DNA of 59,265 bases from CAYTZH01 sp964442285 (GTDB lineage: Bacteria; Myxococcota_A; UBA9160; JAFDET01), in the NCBI GenBank assembly GCA_964442285.1, contig CAYTZH010000034.1, forward strand, positions 1-59,265, written 5' to 3'. The position numbers and the translations under genes are program-made. The notes beneath the pieces were generated by a model. That model was not told where the DNA came from. It was given only the letters and a program-made list of their open reading frames with translations, and did no database searches. Each line of letters begins with the position of its first letter. Position 1 is the stretch's first letter. Of the stretch, positions 49,905 to 58,548 are shown piece after piece.

Positions 49905-50576
49905 GTGGACACCACCGCAAGGCCCGCCGCCGCGGGCTCCGAACGCAGCCCCGACCGCCCGGGCGGGGGCCGGTCCGAGACCAAGGACCGGATCCTCGAC
50001 GCCGCCGAGCGCCTGTTCGCCGAGAACGGCATCCAGGGCACCTCGCTCCGCGCGGTGACGGCCGCCGCCGGCGTGAACGTGGCCGCCGTCCACTATCACT
50101 TCGGCTCCAAGGAGGAGCTGGTCCGGGCTCTGGTGCTGCGCAGCGCCGGCCCCGTGAACCGGGAGCGCCTGGCCCTCCTCGACGCCCTGGAGGCCACGGG
50201 GACGGCCGACGCTCGGCAGCTCCTCGACGCCCTGTTCCGCCCCGCCATCGAGGCCTGGGACGCCCAGGAACGCGTTCCGATGATGGCCTTCCTCTTCACC
50301 GAGCCGGCGGACCAGGTGACGCCGGTGCTGTCCGCCGTCTTCGGCGAGGTGACCGAGCGCTTCTGCGCGGCGCTGGCCCGCGCCCTCCCCGAGCTCGACC
50401 CGCCGGAGGTCGCCGAGCGCTTCCACCTGCTGGTCGGAATGATGGTGCACGTGCTCTCGGGAAGGCACGAGCGTGCGCTGGCCCACTACGGCGGCGAATC
50501 GGTCCCCCGTTCGGCCGACGACATGACCCGGCTGCTGATCGAGACGGCCCTCTCCGGTCTCGGGGGGCGTTCCTGA
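49905..50576 (+). CDS. TetR-family repressor of the RND efflux operon
   Basis: 223 residues from GTG 49905 (GAGAG four bases upstream). An upstream in-frame TTG at 49878 lies within the operator palindrome and is less likely. HTH at about 25-72: DRILDAAERLFAENGIQGTS, then LRAVTAAAGVNVAAVHYHFG and SKEELVRALV. The C-terminal ligand domain resembles the CecR/CerR-type group, whose known sites are TCAATCAA-type palindromes like the one here. Overlaps the RND adaptor gene (TGATG), so it very likely represses this operon until a drug or metabolite binds. Confidence 0.9.
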   Translation: MDTTARPAAAGSERSPDRPGGGRSETKDRILDAAERLFAENGIQGTSLRAVTAAAGVNVAAVHYHFGSKEELVRALVLRSAGPVNRERLALLDALEATGTADARQLLDALFRPAIEAWDAQERVPMMAFLFTEPADQVTPVLSAVFGEVTERFCAALARALPELDPPEVAERFHLLVGMMVHVLSGRHERALAHYGGESVPRSADDMTRLLIETALSGLGGRS

Positions 50577-51763
50577 TGCGCTGGCTCGGACCGAAGCAGA
50601 TCGCGCCCGTCGCCGTGCTCGCGGCGGGCGCCCTCCTGGCCCTGCTGCTGGTGAAGACGGCGCCCGAGGTGGAGGCCGAGACGGCGGCGCGGCCGGCGCC
50701 CCTGGTGCGCGCGATCCCGGCGACCCCGCGCAGCGTCCAGCTCGAGGTCACCACCCACGGCACCGTCGCCCCGCGGACCGAGAGCGAGCTGGTGCCGGAG
50801 GTCTCCGGCCCCGTGATCGAGGTCTCGCCGAGCTTCGTCTCCGGTGGCTTCTTCGAGGCGGGCGAGGTGCTCCTGCGGGTGGATCCGCAAGATTACGAGG
50901 TCGCCCTCGAGCGGGCCCGGGCCAATCTGGTGCGCCGCGAGAGCGAGCACGAGCGCGACCAGCGCGAGCTCGAGCGTCAGCAGAAGCTGGCGGAGCGCGA
51001 GTTCGCCAGCCCCCAGCGGCTCGACACCGCCCGCACCCAGGCCCGGGTCGCGGCCGCCTCCCTGCGCGAGGCGCGCGCGAGCCTGGACCAGGCCGAGCGC
51101 GACCTCGCGCGCACCCGGCTCCGCACCCCGTTCCGGGGCCGCGTCCGCGAGACCTCCGTCGACGTGGGCGAGTTCGTCAACCGGGGCGCGCCGGTGGCGA
51201 CGCTCTACGCCATCGACTACGCCGAGATCCGGCTGCCCCTGGCCGACGACGACCTCGCCCACCTCGACCTGCCCCTGGCGCAGCCGTCGGGCGCCGTCGA
51301 CACCGCGGGACCGGAGGTGGAGCTGCGGGCCCGCTTCGCCGGGCGCGACCACACCTGGCAGGGCCGGGTGGTGCGGACCGAAGGCGAGATCGACCCCCGC
51401 AGCCGCATGGTCCACGTGATCGCCCGGGTCGAGGATCCCTACGCGGTCGAGCGCGACCGGCCGCCGCTCGCGGTGGGCCTGTTCGTGGAGGCCGCCATCG
51501 CGGGTCGGCGCGTGGACGACGCGCTGGTGCTGCCGCGCGAGGCCCTGCGCGCGGGCGATCGCCTCTTCGTGGTGGACGCGGAGGAACGCCTGCACATCCG
51601 GCCCGCGGAGCTGGTGCGGGCCCAGGCCGACGAGGTGGTCGTCCGGGCGGAGCTCGCCGCGGGAGACCGGGTGGTGGTATCGCCGCTGGATGCGGCGGTG
51701 GAGGGCATGCGCGTGCGCGTCGCCGAGTCCCCCCCCGCGCGCGCGGCGGAGGACCGGTCGTGA
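50576..51763 (+). CDS. RND efflux periplasmic adaptor (membrane fusion protein)
   Basis: 395 residues. Uncleaved anchor or signal segment (VAVLAAGALLALLLVKTA, about 12-29), then barrel-sandwich halves ELVPEVSGPVIEVSPSFVSG and RTRLRTPFRGRVRETSVDVG around a coiled-coil hairpin (about 110-185, ARANLVRRESEHERDQRELE), then beta-barrel and membrane-proximal domains. It bridges the inner-membrane pump to an outer-membrane channel. No TolC-like gene follows. Overlaps tetR by one base and the pump by four. Confidence 0.93.
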   Translation: MRWLGPKQIAPVAVLAAGALLALLLVKTAPEVEAETAARPAPLVRAIPATPRSVQLEVTTHGTVAPRTESELVPEVSGPVIEVSPSFVSGGFFEAGEVLLRVDPQDYEVALERARANLVRRESEHERDQRELERQQKLAEREFASPQRLDTARTQARVAAASLREARASLDQAERDLARTRLRTPFRGRVRETSVDVGEFVNRGAPVATLYAIDYAEIRLPLADDDLAHLDLPLAQPSGAVDTAGPEVELRARFAGRDHTWQGRVVRTEGEIDPRSRMVHVIARVEDPYAVERDRPPLAVGLFVEAAIAGRRVDDALVLPREALRAGDRLFVVDAEERLHIRPAELVRAQADEVVVRAELAAGDRVVVSPLDAAVEGMRVRVAESPPARAAEDRS

Positions 51764-54700
51764 AGGGCGCGCTCGCCTGGTTCGCGAGCAACTCCGTCGC
51801 CGCCAACCTGCTAATGGTGATGCTGGTGGCCGGCGGGATCCTCTCCCTCGCGACGGGCCGCATCGGCCAGAAGACCTTCCCGGACATCGAGATCGAGATG
51901 ATCCGGGTGACGGTCGAGTATCCGGGCGCGGCACCGGAGGAGGTCGAGGAGGGCGTCTGCATCCGGATCGAGGAGGAGATCCAGGGCGTCGACGGCATCG
52001 ACCAGATCAGCTCCACCGCCGCCGAGGGCGCTTGCGCGGTGATCGCGGAGGTGCTGACCAATGCCGACGTCCAGATCGTCCTCGACGACATCAAGAACGA
52101 GATCGACAGCATCGACACCTTCCCCGAGGACGCGGAGAAGCCGGTCGTCGCCCAGATCGCCATGCGCCGTCCCGTCATGGACCTCGCCCTCTCGGGGAAC
52201 GCCAGCGAGGCCACCCTGAAGACGCTGGGCGAGCGGGTCCGCGACGAGCTCCTCGCCCTTCCGGGCATCACCCAGGTCGACCTCGAGCTCGTGCGCCCTC
52301 CGGAGATCTCCATCGAGGTCCCCGAGGAGTCGCTGCGCCGTCACGGCCTGAGCTTCGACCAGGTGGTGGCGGCCGTGCGGAACTCCTCCGTGGACCTGCC
52401 CGGCGGCAGCCTCAAATCGGACGGCGGAGAGATCCTGCTGCGCACCAAGGGACAGGCCTACCGCGGCGCCGAGTTCGAGGAGATCGTGGTCGTCACCCGG
52501 CCCGACGGCACCCGCCTCACCCTCGGCGAGGTGGCGACGGTCCTCGACGGCTTCGAGGACGTGGACCTGGTGGGCCGCTTCGACGGGGAGCCGGCGGTCC
52601 TGGTCTCGGTGTTCCGGGTCGGCGAGCAGGATGTGATCGAGACCTCCGACACGGTCAAGGACTACGTCCAGACCGCGCGCGCCTGGATCCCCGAGGGCGT
52701 CTCCCTCACCATCTGGCAGGACGACTCGGATCCCCTGCGCGGCCGGCGCGACACGCTGCTGCGCAACGCCCGCAGCGGCTTCCTGCTCGTGCTCATCATC
52801 CTGGCCCTGTTCCTGCGGGCGCGGGTGGCCTTCTGGGTGACCCTCGGCGTGCCGATCGCCTTCCTCGGCGGGCTCTGGCTCTTTGCGCCCCTCGACATCT
52901 CCATCAACGTGATCTCGCTGTTCGCGTTCATCGTGGTGCTCGGGATCCTGGTGGACGACGCGGTGGTGGTGGGCGAGAGCATCCATACCCGGCAGCAACG
53001 CTCTGGCGACCGGCTGCAAGGCGCGATCGGCGGCGTGCAGGCGGTGACCGTTCCGGTGATCTTCGGCGTGCTGACCACCGTGGCCGCCTTCGCGCCCATG
53101 CTCATGGTGCCGGGCCCCATGGGCCAGGTCTTCGCGGTGATGGCCAAGGTGGTGATCGCCTGTCTGGTGTTCTCGCTCCTCGAGTCCCAGCTCGTGCTGC
53201 CGGCCCACCTGGCCCACGGCCACGACCGTCCGGAGCGACCGCCGCGCACCGCCTTCCAGCGCCGCTGGAAGGCGCTTCAGGCGGGCCTCGGAACCTCCCT
53301 GGAGCGCTTCGCCGACGGGCCCTACCGCCGCTTCCTCGGCTCGTCCCTGGTCTGGCGCTACACCGCCATCGCCGTCGCCGTCGCCTGCCTGCTGGTCACG
53401 GTGGGCACGGTGAGGAGCGGCCGGATGCGCTTCTCGTTCTTCCCGCCCATCGAGGCGGACTACCTCTCGGCCCGCCTCACCATGCCCCAGGGCACGCCCA
53501 TCGGGACCACCCTGGCCGGCGTGCGCCAGCTGGAGGAGGCCGCCGAGGCGCTGCGCGCCCGGCTCGACCCCGTCTACGCGGCCGAGGGCGCGAGCGTGGT
53601 GCAGCACGTCCTCGCCTCCGCGGGCGCCCAGCCCTTCGCCTCCCGCGCCAATCGCGTGCCGGGAGTCGGCGGCGCCGGCGGCAGCGGCAGCGCCCATCTC
53701 GGCGAGGTGACCCTCGGCCTGGTGCGCTCGGAGGAGCGCGATATCAGCACCCGGGAGGTGGGCGAGGTGTGGCGGGAGCTCACCGGCCCCATCGCCGGCG
53801 CCGAGGAGCTCGCCTTCGCTTCCGACCTCTTCTCCGCGGGCGAAGCCATCAACGTCCAGCTCGCCGGCGCCGACGTGGACGCGCTGCGCACGGCCGCCGA
53901 CCGGCTCAAGGCGGCCCTCACCGGCTACCCGGGCGTCTTCGACATCGCCGATTCCTTCCGCGCCGGCAAGCGAGAGCTCAAGCTCGCGATCCGGCCGACG
54001 GCCGAACCCCTGGGGGTGACCATGCGCGACCTGGCCCGCCAGGTGCGCCAGGCGTTCTACGGCGAGGAGGCCCAGCGCATCCAGCGGGCCCGGGACGACG
54101 TGCGCGTCATGGTGCGCTATCCGCGCAGCCAACGGGCGTCCCTGGGCGACGTGGAGAACCTCCGGATCCGCACCGCCAGCGGAGCGGAGGTCCCCTTCGG
54201 CACGGTGGCCCGGGCGGAGCTCGGGCGCGGCTTCGCGAGCATCCAGCGCACCGACCGCAAGCGGGTGGTGCGGGTGACGGCGGACGTCGACCGCGGCGTC
54301 ACCACGGCCAACGAGGTCCTCGCCGACCTGCAGGTCGCCGTGCTGCCGGAGATCCTCGCGGACCACCCCTCGGTCTCCTTCTCCCTCGAGGGCGAGCAGC
54401 GCGAGCAGCAGCGCGCGGTGGCAGGCCTCGTGTCGAGCTCACTGATCGCCCTCCTCGCCATCTACGCCCTGCTCGCGATCCCGCTGCGCTCCTACCTGCA
54501 GCCGCTGGTGATCATGAGCGTGATCCCCTTCGGCGTCGTCGGCGCCATCGGCGGCCACGTGTTCATGGGCTGGATCGGGCCGTTGTTGCGGGGTGAGCTC
54601 GCCCTCGGCCGCCCCGTGGGCCTGAGCTTCATGTCCGTGGTGGGCATCGTGGCGCTGTCGGGCGTGGTGGTGAATGCGAGCCTGGTGCTCGTGCACAACG

Positions 54701-55020
54701 TCAACGAGCGCCGCGGCGCCGGCGTCCCCCTGGTGAGAGCGCTCGAGGAGGCGGGCGTCGCCCGCTTCCGCCCCATCGTGTTGACGTCGCTGACCACGTT
54801 CATGGGGCTCCTGCCGCTGATGCTCGAACGCAGCGTGCAGGCCCAGTTCCTCATCCCCATGGCCATCTCCCTGGCCTACGGGGTGCTCTTCGCCACCTTC
54901 ATCACGCTGATCGTGGTGCCCTCGGGCTACCTGGTGGTCGAGGACATGGCCGGGGGCGTGCGCCGGCTCTTCCAGCGCCGCAAGCCCCGCCCGGTCCCCT
55001 CCCCCGCGCGGGCCGCCTGA
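51760..55020 (+). CDS. RND-family inner-membrane efflux pump (AcrB-like)
   Basis: 1086 residues, GTG start 51760. Twelve predicted helices with two large periplasmic loops. First helix NLLMVMLVAGGILSLATG; porter segment TVEYPGAAPEEVEEGVCIRI. Proton-relay aspartates sit in ILVDDAVVVGESI (D399, D400), and the second half has SFMSVVGIVALSGVVVN and RFRPIVLTSLTTFMGLLPL. The divergence from hydrophobe pumps (LSGVVVNASLVLVHNVNE) suggests a lipid or small-molecule exporter of the broad HAE/MMPL-like type. Driven by proton motive force with the upstream adaptor. No outer-membrane factor is in the operon. Confidence 0.94.
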   Translation: MKGALAWFASNSVAANLLMVMLVAGGILSLATGRIGQKTFPDIEIEMIRVTVEYPGAAPEEVEEGVCIRIEEEIQGVDGIDQISSTAAEGACAVIAEVLTNADVQIVLDDIKNEIDSIDTFPEDAEKPVVAQIAMRRPVMDLALSGNASEATLKTLGERVRDELLALPGITQVDLELVRPPEISIEVPEESLRRHGLSFDQVVAAVRNSSVDLPGGSLKSDGGEILLRTKGQAYRGAEFEEIVVVTRPDGTRLTLGEVATVLDGFEDVDLVGRFDGEPAVLVSVFRVGEQDVIETSDTVKDYVQTARAWIPEGVSLTIWQDDSDPLRGRRDTLLRNARSGFLLVLIILALFLRARVAFWVTLGVPIAFLGGLWLFAPLDISINVISLFAFIVVLGILVDDAVVVGESIHTRQQRSGDRLQGAIGGVQAVTVPVIFGVLTTVAAFAPMLMVPGPMGQVFAVMAKVVIACLVFSLLESQLVLPAHLAHGHDRPERPPRTAFQRRWKALQAGLGTSLERFADGPYRRFLGSSLVWRYTAIAVAVACLLVTVGTVRSGRMRFSFFPPIEADYLSARLTMPQGTPIGTTLAGVRQLEEAAEALRARLDPVYAAEGASVVQHVLASAGAQPFASRANRVPGVGGAGGSGSAHLGEVTLGLVRSEERDISTREVGEVWRELTGPIAGAEELAFASDLFSAGEAINVQLAGADVDALRTAADRLKAALTGYPGVFDIADSFRAGKRELKLAIRPTAEPLGVTMRDLARQVRQAFYGEEAQRIQRARDDVRVMVRYPRSQRASLGDVENLRIRTASGAEVPFGTVARAELGRGFASIQRTDRKRVVRVTADVDRGVTTANEVLADLQVAVLPEILADHPSVSFSLEGEQREQQRAVAGLVSSSLIALLAIYALLAIPLRSYLQPLVIMSVIPFGVVGAIGGHVFMGWIGPLLRGELALGRPVGLSFMSVVGIVALSGVVVNASLVLVHNVNERRGAGVPLVRALEEAGVARFRPIVLTSLTTFMGLLPLMLERSVQAQFLIPMAISLAYGVLFATFITLIVVPSGYLVVEDMAGGVRRLFQRRKPRPVPSPARAA

Positions 55021-55040
55021 GCTCCGGGCGGGCCGCGCGC

Positions 55041-55082
55041 GCTACCGGGCGGAGAGGGCGCGCTACCGGGCGGAGAGGGCGC
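55041..55082. repeat. Two tandem copies of a 21-bp unit covering a stop codon
   Basis: Units 55041-55061 and 55062-55082 are identical. On the minus strand the upstream copy ends the GNAT-fusion gene with TAG, and the second copy lies in the untranslated 3' region with its TAG in the same frame. It looks like a recent slippage duplication of the gene end. Confidence 0.9.
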
Positions 55083-56133
55083 GCTGGTAGCAGCGGAGCT
55101 GCCGACGCCGGACGGGATCGTAGCCCTCCCAGCGCGCGGCCGGCACCTGCTCGGGGCCCACCGGAACGAAGCCCTGGTCCTCGAAGAAGCGCCCCACCCG
55201 CTCCTGGGTGGTGCAGGCGAAGACCCGGTCCAGCGCCAGCGCGCGGGCCCGCTCCAGGGCGAAGCCGACGAGGTGGGCGCCCACGCCCTCGCCCAGGAAG
55301 CGCGTGAGCGTGTACAGACAGGCGATCTCGCCGGCGCCGGCCTCGTCGTAGCGGAGGAGCGCGCCCAGACCCGCCAGGTGCCGACCCTCCACGAAGGCCC
55401 CGAAGCCGCTGGCGAGGACGCGGTCCACCTCCTGGGACGATCGCGGCGCCAGGTAGCCCTCCGCGATGCCGCGCGAGACCAGGTCGTGGGCCGCGTCGTA
55501 GTCGTCGATGGACAGGCGACGCACCGCCATGTAGCGGTCACGGGTGAACAGGGTGCCGGAGCCGGCGTACGTGAAGAGCTCGTCGGCCAGGCCCTCCGGC
55601 GTGCAGAGGTTCACCGCCGCGACGCCGGCCTCGAGGAGCGCCTCGATCTCGGCGAGAACCGGCCCGCGGAGGCCCGCCCGGGGCCCGAGGGCCCGCAGCT
55701 CGGCCAGGTCCACGAAGGAGAGGGCCGCGCCCCCGGAATCCGTGAGACCGCCCTCGGCGTCGATCCACACCAGCTTGTGGATCCCCAGGCGGGAGACCAC
55801 CGCCCGGCAGGCAGCACCGAAGCCCACCTCCGGCACCGGCAGCCCCAGCTGCGCCGAGGCGCCGAGCGCCCGCCAGACCTCGCCCTCCAGATTGGGCGCG
55901 CCGGCATCCCCCAGCGCCAGGCCCAGCGCGCGGCGCAGCCAGTCGGCATCCGACGCGAGCACCAGGCTGCGGGTTCCGTTGGCCACCAGCTCGTCCAGCA
56001 CCGCCCGCAGCCGCCCGCTCCACCCGGCGCCCCATTGCGGCGCGGCGAAGGCGAGGGTGCGCCCCCGGAACTCCTCCAGGTAGAAGCCCTTCTCGGTGAA
56101 GGGGACCCGCGGCGGGGACGCTGCCGGCTCCAC
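55063..56133 (-). CDS. Amino-acid-kinase-like domain fused to a GNAT acetyltransferase (N-acetylglutamate-synthase-like)
   Basis: About 356 residues from GTG 56133; the frame is open to GTG 56211, but that would overlap the divergent promoter. The first 190 residues resemble a shortened amino-acid kinase fold: FTEKGFYLEEFRGRTLAFAA, then VVSRLGIHKLVWIDAEGGLT and VAAVNLCTPEGLADELFT. The last 150 are a GNAT domain (RRLSIDDYDAAHDLVSRGI, CLYTLTRFLGEGVGAHLVGF as the CoA loop, FACTTQERVGRFFEDQGF). That order matches bacterial ArgA. No other arginine genes are near. It may be an N-acetylglutamate synthase or a paralogue with another amine. Confidence 0.78.
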   Translation of the reverse strand: MEPAASPPRVPFTEKGFYLEEFRGRTLAFAAPQWGAGWSGRLRAVLDELVANGTRSLVLASDADWLRRALGLALGDAGAPNLEGEVWRALGASAQLGLPVPEVGFGAACRAVVSRLGIHKLVWIDAEGGLTDSGGAALSFVDLAELRALGPRAGLRGPVLAEIEALLEAGVAAVNLCTPEGLADELFTYAGSGTLFTRDRYMAVRRLSIDDYDAAHDLVSRGIAEGYLAPRSSQEVDRVLASGFGAFVEGRHLAGLGALLRYDEAGAGEIACLYTLTRFLGEGVGAHLVGFALERARALALDRVFACTTQERVGRFFEDQGFVPVGPEQVPAARWEGYDPVRRRQLRCYQRALSAR

Positions 56134-56198
56134 GGCCCGGAGTGTCGCCCATCGCCCGCCGAACGCACCGCTCGGCGGCCCGGGGGCCGGGACCGCGG

Positions 56199-56204
56199 TA
56201 TGGT
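56199..56204 (+). promoter_or_regulatory. Candidate -10 box (TATGGT) for the SLC13-type transporter
   Basis: TATGGT lies 9 nt before the ATG at 56214 with no Shine-Dalgarno between, implying a leaderless or nearly leaderless message. No convincing -35. Confidence 0.35.
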
Positions 56205-56213
56205 GCCGCACCC

Positions 56214-57980
56214 ATGGACTGGCAGGGCTGGTACACCATCGGCATCGTCGTCCTGTTGCTCGCGGGCCTGGTCCGAGGCATCGCCGGCCCCGATCTCGTG
56301 ATGATGGCCGGCCTCGTGGCCCTGGCCGCCGCCGGCGTGTTGACCCCGGCGGAGACCTTCTCCGGCTTCCAGAATCCGGCCCTGTGGGCCGTCGGGCTCC
56401 TGTTCATCGTGTCGGCCGCGGTGCGCGAGACCGGCGCCATCGAGCCCCTCCTGCGGCGGCTCTTCGGCCGGACCACCACCGAGCGGCGCGGGCTGCTGCG
56501 GCTCGTGCCGCCCCTGGCCGCGATGTCGGCGTTCCTCAACAACGCCCCCATCGTGGCCATGATGACCCCCGCCGTGATCGACTGGGCCCGGCGCAACCGC
56601 CTGGCGAGCAGCAAGTTCCTGATCCCGATCTCGTACGCGACGATCCTGGGCAGCACCACCACCCTCATCGGGACCAGCGTCAACCTCACCCTCGACGGCC
56701 TGCTGATCGACTCCGGCATGCGGTCCCTCGGATTCTTCGAGCTCGCCCCCGTGGGCCTCTGCCTGAGCGCGGTGGGCCTGCTCTACATGCTCGTGGCGGG
56801 CCCCCATCTGCTGCCCGATCGCCAGGAGCCGGGCGAGCACCTGGGCGAGCACCGCCGCGAGTACGTGGCCAGCATGCGCGTGGAGTCCGACTCCCCGCTG
56901 GTGGACCAGACCGTGGAGGAGGCGGGGCTGCGCCAGCTCGCGGGGCTCTTCCTGATCGAGATCGACCGCGGCGGGCGCGTGATCACCCCGGTCGGACCCG
57001 ACGCGCTGATCGAGGCGGGCGACCGGCTCGTGTTCGCCGGCGTGGTGGCCACGATCGTCGAGCTGCAGCGCATCCGCGGGTTGGTGCCGGTGGACGAGGA
57101 GGAGGTGCCCCTGCGCGAGCGGGGCCGCCGGCTGATCGAGGCGGTGGTCTCGAGCTCGTCGCCCCTGGTGAACCGCACGATCCGCGACGCCAGCTTCCGG
57201 ACCACGTACGACGCCGCCGTGGTGGCGGTGCATCGAAACGGCGAGCGGGTCCCAGGGAAGATCGGCGAGATCCAGCTTCGCTCGGGTGACACCCTGCTGC
57301 TCCAGGCGGCGCCGGCCTTCCTGCGCACCCACCGCAACAGCCCGGACTTCTTCCTCGTGAGCGAGGTGGACGGCGACGCCGAGCCGCACTGGGAGAAGGC
57401 CGGCATCGCCACGGCAATCCTCCTGGCCATGATCGGCTCGGCTGCGAGCGGGCTGCTGGACATCTCGATCGCCGCCGGCCTGGCGGTGGGGCTCCTGGTC
57501 GCCACGCGCTGCATCAACGGCACGACCGCGCGGCGCAGCGTGGTGCTCCCGGTTCTGGTGGTGATCGGCGCGGGGCTCGGCATCGCCCAGGCCATGGACA
57601 AGACGGGCGCCGCCGAGCTGTTGGCGGGCGTGCTGGTGGGGGTCGCGGGCGACGCGGGGCCTCTGGCCACCCTGGCGGTGCTCTACGGGGTGAGCCTGCT
57701 GCTGGCCGAGACCCTGCACCACAACGCCGCGGTGGCGATCATGTTCCCGATCGCCCTGTCCAGCGCCTCGCAGCTGGGCGTCGACCCCCGGGGCTTCGTC
57801 ATGGGGATCACCCTGGCCGCCGCCTGTGCCTTCGCCTCCCCGGTGACCTACCAGACCCACCTGATCGTCTACGGGCCGGGCGGCTATCGCTTCGTGGACT
57901 TCGTCCGCGTGGGCCTGCCCCTGGACCTGCTCTGCGCGGCCACCGCCCTGGCGCTGATCCCGCGCATCTGGCCCTTCTGA
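56214..57980 (+). CDS. SLC13/DASS-type transporter with two RCK_C (TrkA-C) domains
   Basis: 588 residues. Two membrane halves: helices up to about 205 with the clamshell loop SAFLNNAPIVAMMTPAVIDW and STTTLIGTSVNL, and a second half (about 390-588) with LHHNAAVAIMFPIALSSASQ and SPVTYQTHLIVYGPGGY. Between them are two cytosolic RCK_C-like domains (about 220-285 and 310-375: DSPLVDQTVEEAGLRQL, IEAGDRLVFAG and SPLVNRTIRDASFRTTYDAA, LRSGDTLLLQA). Such proteins carry anions (dicarboxylate, sulfate) with sodium, regulated through the RCK_C domains. The substrate is unknown. Divergent from the GNAT fusion. Confidence 0.93.
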   Translation: MDWQGWYTIGIVVLLLAGLVRGIAGPDLVMMAGLVALAAAGVLTPAETFSGFQNPALWAVGLLFIVSAAVRETGAIEPLLRRLFGRTTTERRGLLRLVPPLAAMSAFLNNAPIVAMMTPAVIDWARRNRLASSKFLIPISYATILGSTTTLIGTSVNLTLDGLLIDSGMRSLGFFELAPVGLCLSAVGLLYMLVAGPHLLPDRQEPGEHLGEHRREYVASMRVESDSPLVDQTVEEAGLRQLAGLFLIEIDRGGRVITPVGPDALIEAGDRLVFAGVVATIVELQRIRGLVPVDEEEVPLRERGRRLIEAVVSSSSPLVNRTIRDASFRTTYDAAVVAVHRNGERVPGKIGEIQLRSGDTLLLQAAPAFLRTHRNSPDFFLVSEVDGDAEPHWEKAGIATAILLAMIGSAASGLLDISIAAGLAVGLLVATRCINGTTARRSVVLPVLVVIGAGLGIAQAMDKTGAAELLAGVLVGVAGDAGPLATLAVLYGVSLLLAETLHHNAAVAIMFPIALSSASQLGVDPRGFVMGITLAAACAFASPVTYQTHLIVYGPGGYRFVDFVRVGLPLDLLCAATALALIPRIWPF

Positions 57981-58478
57981 GCCGTCGCCCCCGCAGGGAA
58001 CCGAGTCTCGACCAGATCTCCCTTGGGTCCCCGGGGCGCTGGCCGATAGGGATTGTGGTGAAAATACATCGACCGCTGGCCTCCCCTCGGCTTGCCCCCC
58101 TCCGGGGATGCCTCTCCCCCGGTCCTGGCCCCGGGGGTCCCAGGTGGGCCAGTGGGCTGCGGGCGGAAGCGGGCGGGTACCGGATGGAACACCGGATCGC
58201 AGAATCTGTGAAATCCGTTAGAAAGTACTGGCGTTCGAGGCCTGGTTTCGGGCAGACTACTGGGCTGCCCGGTAGCCCCCCCAACAGGTCCCGGTCCGCC
58301 GGCCTCGCGTGCCGAGCGCACGGACCCCTGGCAGCAGCTTGCGGGGGTTGCGCACCGGTCGAGCCGCGGACGACGCGTGGAGCGCCGCGAGCAAGCGCCT
58401 CGAGCGCACCGGTGTGAGGACCGTGGGCCACACGCAGAGCATTGGGTAGAGCGCAGGCGAAGAATCAGCAGAATTTTC
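57981..58478. other. Long stretch without a recognised gene before the sigma factor
   Basis: No ORF here has a recognisable family, and frames on both strands look like GC-driven shadows. The stretch holds GC-rich potential hairpins (CCTGG...CCCAGG near 58127-58145), two AT-rich patches (58052-58072 and 58198-58230) that are unusual for this genome, and an imperfect pair of ACCGGTCGAG / CTCGAGCGCACCGGT sequences near 58356 and 58399. It could carry a small RNA or upstream promoters, but nothing can be named. Confidence 0.5.
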
Positions 58479-58507
58479 TTGAACCGGCAGCCCTCGGGCG
58501 GTATCCG
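58479..58507 (+). promoter_or_regulatory. Sigma70-like promoter of the terminal sigma factor gene
   Basis: TTGAAC (58479-58484), 17-bp spacer, TATCCG (58502-58507); leader of about 35 nt with GAGAGGG eight bases before the GTG at 58549. It sits in an AT-rich patch (GAATTTTCTTGAA). Confidence 0.55.
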
Positions 58508-58548
58508 AAGTTTGCGGGATTGCACCGGGGGGCGAGAGGGAACGTTTG

